Below are positions 52,439 to 61,758 of a stretch of 64,000 bases of DNA, in pieces (within the stretch, counting starts at the first letter, position 1; each line of letters starts with the position of its first letter). This stretch comes from Georgenia daeguensis (GTDB taxonomy: Bacteria > Actinomycetota > Actinomycetes > Actinomycetales > Actinomycetaceae): assembly GCF_039537705.1 (NCBI RefSeq), contig NZ_BAABBA010000017.1, positions 1-64,000 of the forward strand, given 5' to 3'. The translations under genes and the position numbers were made by a program. The notes below the pieces were generated by a model. It made no database searches, was not told the DNA's origin, and saw only the letters and a program-made list of their open reading frames with translations.

Positions 52439-53227
52439 ATGCGGATGGCCCTCGCCCAGCTCGCGGCGACGACGGACAAGGCGGCCAACCTCCACGCCGC
52501 GTCGGCGCTCGTGGCGCGGGCGGCGGCGGACGGCGCGGCGCTGGTGGTGCTGCCGGAGTACACGATGTCGTGGGACCCGCGGCCGGACGCCGCGCACCTG
52601 CGCGAGCAGGCGGAGCCGCTGGACGGCGCCTTCGTCACCGCGCTCGCCGGCCTGGCGCGCGAGCACCACGTCACGGTCCTCGCCGGCATGACGGAGACCG
52701 CCGGCGACCGGCCCGCCAACACGGTCGTCGCGCTCGGCCCGGACGGTGCGCTCGCCGGCGCCTACCGCAAGGTTCACCTCTACGACGCGTTCGGCGACCG
52801 CGAGTCCGACCGCCTCGCCGCCGCCGTCCCGGAACCGCTCGTGCTGCCCGTCGGTGACCTCCACGTGGGCGTGATGACGTGCTACGACCTGCGGTTCCCC
52901 GAGATGGCGAGGTTCCTCGTCGACGCCGGGGCGGACGTCCTCGCCGTCCCGGCCACGTGGATGGCCGGCCCCGGCAAGGCGACGCACTGGCAGGTGCTCG
53001 CGCGGGCCCGGGCCATCGAGAACACGGTCTACGTCCTGGCCAGCGGGCAGTGCGGCCGGCACCGCACCGGCCGCTCGCTCGCCGTCGACCCCTCGGGCGA
53101 GGTCCTGGCCGAGCTGGGGGAGGAGCCGGGCGTCGCCGTCGTCGAGGCCTCGGCCCAGAAGGTCGGCGCCGTGCGCGAGCGCAACCCCTCCCTGGCCAAC
53201 CGCCGCTTCGCCGTCGTCCCTCGCTGA
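52439..53227 (+). CDS. Nitrilase-superfamily carbon-nitrogen hydrolase
   Basis: This 262-residue amidase has the catalytic triad E40 (VVLPEYT), K110 (AYRKVHLYD) and C147 (VMTCYDLRFPE). Length and motifs are those of the Nit1/Nit2-like deaminated-glutathione or omega-amidase branch rather than true nitrilases. In a mycothiol organism the likely job is hydrolysis of an omega-amide of a 2-oxo acid. A longer frame upstream exists, but the leaderless ATG 52439 gives the conserved MRMALAQL start. Confidence 0.92.
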   Translation: MRMALAQLAATTDKAANLHAASALVARAAADGAALVVLPEYTMSWDPRPDAAHLREQAEPLDGAFVTALAGLAREHHVTVLAGMTETAGDRPANTVVALGPDGALAGAYRKVHLYDAFGDRESDRLAAAVPEPLVLPVGDLHVGVMTCYDLRFPEMARFLVDAGADVLAVPATWMAGPGKATHWQVLARARAIENTVYVLASGQCGRHRTGRSLAVDPSGEVLAELGEEPGVAVVEASAQKVGAVRERNPSLANRRFAVVPR

Positions 53228-53377
53228 GGCACGCTTCTCGCTGCGCCCGCCCTTCGCGCTGGGCCATTCCTCCTGCGCCGGAGGGGCGGCTCCTGACACC
53301 TCACCGAGCGGGGTGGGCGCGTCCTACGCTGGCCGGAACCGCCGGGCTCTCGCTGCTCGGCCGAGCCGGAGGACGAC

Positions 53378-53770
53378 ATGGACCGAGGCAGCACGAGCGT
53401 CGACCTGATCACCGAGTCCGCGCGCGACTCACTCACCGTGCGCCGGGTGTTCGGGGAGGCCTACGTCGTCGGCGAGACCACCGTCATCCCGGTCGCGAAG
53501 GTGATGGGCGGCTCCGGCATGGGCTACGGGGGAGCCGCGCGCCCGGACGCCAGGGGCGCGCCGGGCGCGCAGGACGGCGCTGCCGGAGGTGCCGAGGGTG
53601 AGGGGGGCGGCGGCGGGTTCGGGATGCTGGCGAAGCCGGCCGGAGTGTTCGTCGTGCACGACGGCTCGGTGCAGTGGCAGCCCGCCCTGGACGTGAACCG
53701 GCTGGCCGTCGGCGGTCAGATCCTCGTCGCGGTCGCCGCGCTGGCGTGGGCTTTCCGCCGGCGCCGGTGA
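53378..53770 (+). CDS. GerW/YtfJ-family protein
   Basis: This 130-residue protein has the Spore_YtfJ (PF09579) pattern: RRVFGEAYVVGETTVIPVAKV, a glycine-rich central stretch GGGGGFGMLAKPAGVFVV and the final hydrophobic helix with an Arg tail (WAFRRRR). The family is named for Bacillus germination, but homologues occur in non-sporulating actinobacteria with no known function. GGAGGACGAC precedes the ATG. Confidence 0.85.
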   Translation: MDRGSTSVDLITESARDSLTVRRVFGEAYVVGETTVIPVAKVMGGSGMGYGGAARPDARGAPGAQDGAAGGAEGEGGGGGFGMLAKPAGVFVVHDGSVQWQPALDVNRLAVGGQILVAVAALAWAFRRRR

Positions 53771-53835
53771 CGTCGGGGACGGGACCAAGGCCCCACCGTC
53801 CGGCGTTTCGGCCGGTGTTTGATGTCTCACGATGT

Positions 53836-53870
53836 GGTCACGATCGGGTAACGATCGGGCCGCGGTGACC
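53836..53870. promoter_or_regulatory. Inverted and direct repeats upstream of oppA
   Basis: GGTCAC (53836-53841) and GTGACC (53865-53870) form an inverted repeat enclosing two direct copies of ACGATCGGG (53840-53848 and 53851-53859). TAATCT at 53902-53907 is a likely -10 downstream. This looks like an operator for the peptide-transport operon. Confidence 0.5.
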
Positions 53871-53989
53871 GGTGCACCTCCTGGGGCGACATATCGTTCC
53901 CTAATCTCGCCGACGAGGCCCGTGTGCCTGTGCCCGGGACCCGGGCGCCATCGGCGGGCGAGCGTTCCGCTCACTCATCAGGAGGAACA

Positions 53990-55627
53990 TTGAAGACCAA
54001 GCGCATGGCGGGCATGGCCGCCACGATTCTTGCGGGCTCCCTCGTGCTCGCCGCGTGCGGCTCGTCCGGTGACGACACCGGCGCCGACGAGACCGCCGGT
54101 GCCACCGAGGGCACCAGCACCGGGATCGTGACCGTCAACGGCACGGAGCCGCAGAACCCGCTGCTGCCCGCCCACACGAACGAGACCGGCGGCGGCCGCA
54201 TCATGACCCAGCTCTTCGCCGGGCTCGTCCGCTACAACGCGGACGGCAGCGTCGAGAACGAGGTCGCCGAGTCCATCGAGACCGAGGACAACCAGACCTT
54301 CACGATCAAGCTGCAGGACGGCTGGAAGTTCTCCGACGGCTCGCCCGTCACCGCGAGCAGCTTCGTCGACGCCTGGAACTACGGCGCGCTGCTGAGCAAC
54401 GCCCAGAACAACAGCTACTTCTTCGAGGTCATCGAGGGCTTCTCGTACGAGAAGGACTCCGAGCTCACCGGCCTCGAGGTGGTCGACGACCTGACGTTCA
54501 CCGTCAAGCTCGTCCAGCCGGAGGCGGACTTCCCGCTGCGCCTGGGCTACACCGCGTACTACCCGCTGCCCGAGGTCTTCTTCGAGGACCCGGAGGCCTT
54601 CGGCGAGAACCCGGTGGGCAACGGCCCGTACATGTTCGACGGCGAGGGCGCCTGGGAGCACAACGTCCGCGTGGACATGGTGCCGAACCCCGAGTACAAG
54701 GGCGGGCGCACCCCCCAGAACGGCGGCGTGTCGGTGGTGTTCTACGAGCAGGAGGACGCGGCGTACGCCGACCTGCTCTCGGGCAACCTCGACGTCATCG
54801 AGAACATCCCGAACTCCTCGATCACCTCGTTCGAGGACGAGCTCGAGGGCCGCTCCGTCAACCAGCCGGCGGCCATCAACCAGACCCTCAGCGTCCCGTC
54901 GTACCTGCCCGAGTGGTCGGGCGAGGCGGGGCAGCTGCGCCGCCAGGCGATCTCCCACGCGATCAACCGCGAGGAGGTCACCGAGGTGATCTTCAACGGC
55001 ACCCGCACCCCCGCCAAGGACTTCACCTCCCCGGTCATCGCCGGCTGGAGCGAGGAGGTCCCGGGCAACGAGGTGCTCGAGTTCGACCCGGAGCGCGCCA
55101 AGGAGCTGTGGGCCGAGGCCGAGGCCATCGAGCCGTGGGGCGACCGCACCTTCACCATCGCCACGAACACCGACTCCGACCACCAGCCGTGGGTAGACGC
55201 GGTGAACAACTCGATCCGCAACACGCTCGGCATCGAGGCGGAGATGGAGCCGTACGCGCAGTTCTCGGAGTTCCTGGACGCGCGTGACAACAAGCAGATG
55301 ACCGGCATGTTCCGCGCCGGCTGGCAGGGCGACTACCCGTCGCTGGCCAACTTCCTCGCGCCGATCTACACCGAGGGTGCGGGCTCCAACGACGCGTTCT
55401 ACGCCTCCGACGAGTTCGAGTCCCTCATGGCGCAGGGCAACTCCGCCGGGTCCATCGAGGAGGCCAACGAGTACTTCCTGAAGGCCCAGGAAGTCCTCTT
55501 CCGCGACCTGCCGGGCATCCCGCTGTGGTACCAGAACGTCACCGGCGGCTGGGCCGACACGGTCGACAACGTCGAGTTCGGCTGGGACTCCGAGCCGCTG
55601 CTCTACCAGGTCACCAAGTCGGAGTGA
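53990..55627 (+). CDS. Oligopeptide ABC transporter substrate-binding lipoprotein (OppA/DppA-like)
   Basis: This extracellular peptide-binding protein has 545 residues. The signal peptide ends in LVLAAC with lipidated C23; SBP_bac_5 features include ETGGGRIMTQLFAGLVRYN, FTIKLQDGWKFSDGSPVTASSFVDAW and NGPYMF. The start is an unusual TTG at 53990, chosen because AGGAGG is 4-5 nt upstream and the residues after it make a normal lysine-rich signal peptide. Three hairpins separate it from the permease genes, so it is probably made in excess. Confidence 0.92.
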   Translation: MKTKRMAGMAATILAGSLVLAACGSSGDDTGADETAGATEGTSTGIVTVNGTEPQNPLLPAHTNETGGGRIMTQLFAGLVRYNADGSVENEVAESIETEDNQTFTIKLQDGWKFSDGSPVTASSFVDAWNYGALLSNAQNNSYFFEVIEGFSYEKDSELTGLEVVDDLTFTVKLVQPEADFPLRLGYTAYYPLPEVFFEDPEAFGENPVGNGPYMFDGEGAWEHNVRVDMVPNPEYKGGRTPQNGGVSVVFYEQEDAAYADLLSGNLDVIENIPNSSITSFEDELEGRSVNQPAAINQTLSVPSYLPEWSGEAGQLRRQAISHAINREEVTEVIFNGTRTPAKDFTSPVIAGWSEEVPGNEVLEFDPERAKELWAEAEAIEPWGDRTFTIATNTDSDHQPWVDAVNNSIRNTLGIEAEMEPYAQFSEFLDARDNKQMTGMFRAGWQGDYPSLANFLAPIYTEGAGSNDAFYASDEFESLMAQGNSAGSIEEANEYFLKAQEVLFRDLPGIPLWYQNVTGGWADTVDNVEFGWDSEPLLYQVTKSE

Positions 55628-55633
55628 CCGCCC

Positions 55634-55655
55634 CGGGGTGATGGTTCTCACCCCG
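55634..55655 (+). terminator. Hairpin 1 after oppA
   Basis: CGGGGTGA (55634-55641) pairs with TCACCCCG (55648-55655) around six bases, starting 7 nt after the oppA stop. Confidence 0.65.
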
Positions 55656-55679
55656 TGACGGTGACGCCGCTCACGCGGC

Positions 55680-55701
55680 CGGAGTGAGCCTGCTCACTCC
55701 G
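55680..55701 (+). repeat. Hairpin 2 / near-palindrome after oppA
   Basis: CGGAGTGAGC (55680-55689) and GCTCACTCCG (55692-55701) are exact reverse complements separated by two bases. It may be a protein-binding palindrome or an RNA stem. Confidence 0.65.
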
Positions 55702-55712
55702 AACCGCCCCGG

Positions 55713-55748
55713 AGCCGGGGGTAGGACCGTGAGGTCCGGCCCCCGGCT
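55713..55748 (+). terminator. Hairpin 3 after oppA
   Basis: AGCCGGGGG (55713-55721) pairs with CCCCCGGCT (55740-55748), with an inner GGACC/GGTCC stem and a GTGA tetraloop. It is a stable extended hairpin fit to terminate or attenuate transcription into the permease genes. Confidence 0.75.
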
Positions 55749-55830
55749 TCGTGCGTCGCGGGGCGACGACGTATCGTCGTCCCTCGCACCCGTCGACGCC
55801 GAGCCACGATGGCCCGCCGACGTCCACGCG

Positions 55831-55836
55831 TAGTGT
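55831..55836 (+). promoter_or_regulatory. Possible internal promoter of the opp permease genes
   Basis: TAGTGT matches TAnnnT and lies 32 bp before the permease start. An inverted repeat ATCAA-CGAC-TTGAT (55841-55854) follows directly and could be an operator at the start site. Confidence 0.4.
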
Positions 55837-55868
55837 CTGAATCAACGACTTGATCGAGGAGGGACCTG

Positions 55869-56795
55869 ATGCTCCGGTACATCGGGCGCAGGATCCTGCA
55901 GGTGATCCCCGTGTTCCTGGGGGCCACGCTGCTCATCTACTTCATGGTGTTCGCCCTGCCGGGCGACCCGGTCGCCGCCCTCGGCGGTGAGCGTGGGCTG
56001 CCGGAGGCCGTGAAGGAGCAGATCCGCCAGCAGTACAACCTCGACGAGCCGTTCATCGTCCAGTACCTGCTCTACCTCAAGGGCATCCTGACGCTGGACT
56101 TCGGCATCACCTTCTCCGGCCGCGACGTGTTCGACGTGATCAAGGGCGCGCTGCCCGTCACGTTCAAGCTGGCCGTCATGGCGCTGGTCTTCGAGGCCGT
56201 CTTCGGCGTGCTGGTCGGCCTGGTCGCCGGCCTTCGTCGCGGCGGCCTCTTCGACGCCACGGCGCTCGTCACGAGCCTCTTCGTCATCGCGGTGCCGACG
56301 TTCGTCATCGGCTTCGTGCTCCAGTTCTTCGTCGGCGTCCAGCTGGGCTGGCTGCCGACGACGGCGGGCAGCGACCCTGACTTCAAGAGTCTGCTGATGC
56401 CGGCGCTGGTGCTCGGGGCCGTGTCGTTCGCCTACGTCATCCGGCTGACGCGGACCTCCGTCTCGGAGAACCTCACCGCCGACTACGTGCGCACGGCGAC
56501 CGCCAAGGGACTCTCCCGCGGCCGGGTCATCAACGTGCACGTGCTGCGCAACTCCCTCATCCCGGTCGTGACCTTCCTCGGTGCGGACCTGGGGGCCCTC
56601 ATGGGCGGGGCGATCGTCACCGAGGGCATCTTCAACATCAACGGCGTGGGCGGCACCCTCTACCGGGCCGTCCTGCAGGGGGAGAACGCCACGGTCGTCT
56701 CGCTGACCACCGTGCTGGTCCTGATCTACATCGTCGCGAACCTCGTCGTCGACCTTCTCTACGCCGCTCTGGACCCGAGGATCCGTTATGCCTGA
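55869..56795 (+). CDS. Oligopeptide ABC permease (OppB/DppB-like), system 1
   Basis: This 308-residue inner-membrane permease has six helices, the N-terminal MLRYIGRRILQVIPVFLGATLLIYFMV, FALPGDPVAAL and the EAA-like loop DYVRTATAKGLSRGRVINVH near residue 205. GGAGGG precedes the ATG. The partner gene starts 8 bp before its stop. Confidence 0.95.
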   Translation: MLRYIGRRILQVIPVFLGATLLIYFMVFALPGDPVAALGGERGLPEAVKEQIRQQYNLDEPFIVQYLLYLKGILTLDFGITFSGRDVFDVIKGALPVTFKLAVMALVFEAVFGVLVGLVAGLRRGGLFDATALVTSLFVIAVPTFVIGFVLQFFVGVQLGWLPTTAGSDPDFKSLLMPALVLGAVSFAYVIRLTRTSVSENLTADYVRTATAKGLSRGRVINVHVLRNSLIPVVTFLGADLGALMGGAIVTEGIFNINGVGGTLYRAVLQGENATVVSLTTVLVLIYIVANLVVDLLYAALDPRIRYA

Positions 56796-57770
56796 CATCA
56801 TCCACACCGGCCCGGGCCGCGGTCCGGAGCCCGTCGCCACGCGGCGGCACCAGGAGCACTTCTTCGCCGAGATGGACGAGACGGGCCTCGGCGCCGTCGA
56901 CGCGGTCGACGACTCCGGCGCCCCCTCCAGCCTGTGGAGCGAGGCGTGGCACAAGCTCCGCCGTCGTCCGCTCTTCTGGGTGGCCGCGGCCATCATCGCG
57001 CTCGTCGTCGTCGTCGCGGCGTTCCCGGGCCTCTTCACCTCGCAGAACCCCCGGTTCTGCGAGCTCTCCAACAGCCTCGGTGGCTCCGCCGCCGGTCACC
57101 CCTTCGGGTTCGACAAGCAGGGCTGCGACATCTACTCCCGCGTCATCTACGGCGCCCGCCCCTCGGTGATCGTCGGTGTGCTCACCACCCTGGCCGTGCT
57201 GGTCATCGGCACTGTCATGGGCGCCGTCGCCGGCTTCTTCGGCGGCTGGTTCGACACGATCCTCTCGCGCATCACCGACATCTTCTTCGCGATCCCGCTG
57301 ACCCTCGCCGCGATCGTGATCATGCAGCTGTTCAGCGAGAACAGGACCTCGCTGACCGTGGTCGCGGTGCTGGCCTCGTTCGGCTGGACCCAGATCGCGC
57401 GCATCACCCGCGGCTCGGTCATGAGCGTGAAGAACAACGACTACGTCACGGCGGCGAAGTCGCTCGGCGTCAGCCGGATCTCGGCGCTGACCAAGCACAT
57501 CCTGCCCAACGCGGCCGCGCCGATCATCGTCTACGCCACCGTGGCGCTGGGCACGTTCATCGTCGCCGAGGCGACCCTGAGCTTCCTCGGCATCGGCCTG
57601 CCGCCGAACGTCGTCTCCTGGGGCGGCGACATCTCCATCGCGCAGCAGTCCCTGCGGACGCGCCCGGAGGTGCTCTTCTACCCGGCCGGCGCCCTCGCCA
57701 TCACGGTGCTGGGCTTCATCATGATGGGTGACGCGGTGCGCGACGCCCTGGACCCGAAGGTGCGCACCCG

Positions 57771-57774
<4 letters not shown>
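56788..57774 (+). CDS. Oligopeptide ABC permease (OppC/DppC-like), system 1
   Basis: This 328-residue permease has a long hydrophilic N-terminus (about 60 residues, His/Glu-rich), then six helices and the EAA loop DYVTAAKSLGVSRISALTKH near residue 222. It overlaps the preceding gene by 8 bp and the ATPase gene by ATGA, so all three are coupled. Confidence 0.95.
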
Positions 57775-59516
<1,742 letters not shown>

Positions 59517-59532
59517 GTCCGAACCGTCCCGG

Positions 59533-59569
59533 CCGCCCGCCGTCCGTGCTCCTGCACGACGGCGGGCGG
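59533..59569 (+). terminator. Terminator of peptide system 1
   Basis: CCGCCCGCCGTC-C-GTGC (59533-59549) pairs with GCACGACGGCGGGCGG (59554-59569), with one bulged base and a four-base loop. Confidence 0.82.
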
Positions 59570-59667
59570 TCGCTTGTGGGGGAGGCGGTCCAGGCGTGGC
59601 CGTACCGTGACCTTCGGCGGGCCTGGAGTATTGGACGAGCATGTACTCTGTCGGAACGCCGCATGAG

Positions 59668-59682
59668 CCAGGTCACACCTGG
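59668..59682. promoter_or_regulatory. Palindrome upstream of peptide system 2
   Basis: CCAGGT-CAC-ACCTGG is a perfect 15-bp inverted repeat containing GGTCAC, a motif also found upstream of oppA and at the window end. It lies 93 bp before the system 2 permease. Confidence 0.45.
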
Positions 59683-59774
59683 CCACGTGTGGCGTCGTCC
59701 GTCAGGTCGAACCGTGCGACGAGTCACGCGAGTGGCTCGACCTCCGGGCCCGGCCGCGCCTCGAAAGACAGAGC

Positions 59775-60758
59775 ATGCTCCCGTACCTCTCGCGCAGGTT
59801 CCTGAACTACCTGGTCCTGCTCTTTCTCGCCGTGAGCCTGACGTACGTCCTCGCGGCGACGCAGCTCGACCCGCGGTCCCTGTACGAGCTGCGCAACCCA
59901 CCGATCGACCCCGCCTCGATCGACGCCTCGCTCACCGCGTACAACCTCAACGACAAGACGCCGGTCCTCGAGCGCTACTGGACGTGGCTGACCGGCGTCG
60001 TCACCTCGTGGGACTGGGGGCAGACGCCCTTCGGCAACCGCGTGAACGAGGAGATCGGCACGCGCGTGTGGGTCTCCCTGCGGCTGGTGACCATCGGGTC
60101 GGTGCTGGGCATCACGCTCGGCGTGGCGCTGGGCGCCTGGACCGCGACGCGGCAGTACCGCATCAGCGACCGGGCCGTCACGCTGCTCTCCCTGGTGATC
60201 ATCTCGACGCCGACGCTGGTGATCGCCGTCGTCCTGCAGATCCTCGCGATCCAGATCAACCAGGCGACCGGGACGCAGTTCTTCGAGTTCCTGGGGGAGA
60301 CGGGCCGGCACGGGGACGGGGCGCTGGCGCCGCTCTTCGACCGGCTCCAGCACCTGCTGCTGCCCACCATCACGCTGACGCTCAGCGGCGTCGCGTCCTA
60401 CAGCCGGATCCAGCGCAACCTCATGCTCGACACGCTCGGTGCGGACTACGTCCGCACGGCGCGGGCGAAGGGGCTGCGCAAGGGCCGCGCGCTGCGGCGG
60501 CACGCGCTGCGCACCGCGCTGATCCCCACCGGCACGTACTTCGCGTTCACCATCGCCACCCTCGTCCTCGGGGCGACGTTCACAGAGCTGATCTACGGCT
60601 GGCACGGCATGGGCATCTACGGCGTGCAGGCGATCACGGCGCAGGACGTCAACGGGTCGGTCGCGGTGGCGGCGTTCGGCGGCGTGTGCGTCCTGGTGGG
60701 CGCCATGCTCTCGGACGTGCTCGTGGCCGCCCTCGACCCGCGAGTGAGGGTGAGCTGA
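59775..60758 (+). CDS. Oligopeptide ABC permease (OppB/DppB-like), system 2
   Basis: This 327-residue permease has the N-terminal LPYLSRRFLNYLVLLFLAVSLTYVLA, a large periplasmic loop (about 35-95), and the EAA loop DYVRTARAKGLRKGRALRRH near residue 222. Only a weak purine stretch precedes the ATG at 59775. It has no binding protein upstream; a binding protein may be encoded just past the window end or be shared with system 1. Confidence 0.94.
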   Translation: MLPYLSRRFLNYLVLLFLAVSLTYVLAATQLDPRSLYELRNPPIDPASIDASLTAYNLNDKTPVLERYWTWLTGVVTSWDWGQTPFGNRVNEEIGTRVWVSLRLVTIGSVLGITLGVALGAWTATRQYRISDRAVTLLSLVIISTPTLVIAVVLQILAIQINQATGTQFFEFLGETGRHGDGALAPLFDRLQHLLLPTITLTLSGVASYSRIQRNLMLDTLGADYVRTARAKGLRKGRALRRHALRTALIPTGTYFAFTIATLVLGATFTELIYGWHGMGIYGVQAITAQDVNGSVAVAAFGGVCVLVGAMLSDVLVAALDPRVRVS

Positions 60759-60759
60759 G

Positions 60760-61758
60760 ATGACGACGACGAACGGGAACCGTGCGAGCGGTCCGGCGGG
60801 GATCCCGCTCGACTACGAGCCCGGCGACAAGAACGCGCCGCTGACGGCGGAGCTGCCGGAGGTGGCGACCGGCGGCGTCCCGGCCGTGACCCGGCGGCTC
60901 TCGCGCCGCCGCATCATCCTGCGGCGCTTCCTGCGCAACAGGACCGCCGTCGTGGGCCTGGTCGGCTACCTGCTGCTCGCGGCGTTCGCCGTCGCCGGCC
61001 CGTACCTGAGCCCGTGGACCTACACGCAGATCGACCAGACGGCCTTCCTCAAGCCCCCGAGCGACGCCCACTGGCTGGGGACGACGCAGGCCGGCCGGGA
61101 CGTCTTCGCCCTCACCGCCGAGGGCCTGCGCAAGTCGATGCTCATCGGCCTGGGGGTCGCCGTCGTCCAGACGCTCGTCGCGGCGACGATCGGCTCGTTC
61201 GCCGCCTACTACGGCCGCTGGTTCGACAAGGTCGCCCTGTGGGTCATCGACCTGCTGCTCGTGGTGCCGAGCTTCTTCATCATCGCGATCATCTCGGTGC
61301 AGACCGGTCAGAGCCGCGGTTCCGTCATCATGCTGATCCTGCTGCTGGCCGGCCTGGGCTGGATGCTCTCCGCCCGCGTCGTGCGCTCCATGACGCTCGG
61401 CATCAAGGGCCTGGAGTACGTCACCGCGGCGAAGTACATGTCCGTGTCCACCCCGAAGATCATCTTCCGGCACGTCATCCCGAACATCTCCTCCCTGCTC
61501 ATCATCGACGCCACGCTCGCCGTGGCCTCGGCCGTGCTGGCGGAGACGTCGCTCTCCTTCTTCGGCTTCGGCGTGCAGGCGCCGGAGACGTCCCTCGGCA
61601 CGCTCATCGCCGAGGGGCAGCGGATGGCGTCCACGTACCCGTGGATCTTCCTGGCGCCGGCGACCGTGCTGACGCTGATGCTGATCTTCATCAACTTCGT
61701 GGGCGACGGGCTGCGCGACGCCCTCGACCCCTCGTCGAGGTCCGGAGGCCGCGCGTGA
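60760..61758 (+). CDS. Oligopeptide ABC permease (OppC/DppC-like), system 2
   Basis: This 332-residue permease has a long cytoplasmic N-terminus (about 60 residues), six helices, WLGTTQAGRDVFAL and an EAA loop EYVTAAKYMSVSTPKIIFRH near residue 225. It starts one base after the preceding stop; the ATPase overlaps its end (GTGA). Confidence 0.95.
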   Translation: MTTTNGNRASGPAGIPLDYEPGDKNAPLTAELPEVATGGVPAVTRRLSRRRIILRRFLRNRTAVVGLVGYLLLAAFAVAGPYLSPWTYTQIDQTAFLKPPSDAHWLGTTQAGRDVFALTAEGLRKSMLIGLGVAVVQTLVAATIGSFAAYYGRWFDKVALWVIDLLLVVPSFFIIAIISVQTGQSRGSVIMLILLLAGLGWMLSARVVRSMTLGIKGLEYVTAAKYMSVSTPKIIFRHVIPNISSLLIIDATLAVASAVLAETSLSFFGFGVQAPETSLGTLIAEGQRMASTYPWIFLAPATVLTLMLIFINFVGDGLRDALDPSSRSGGRA

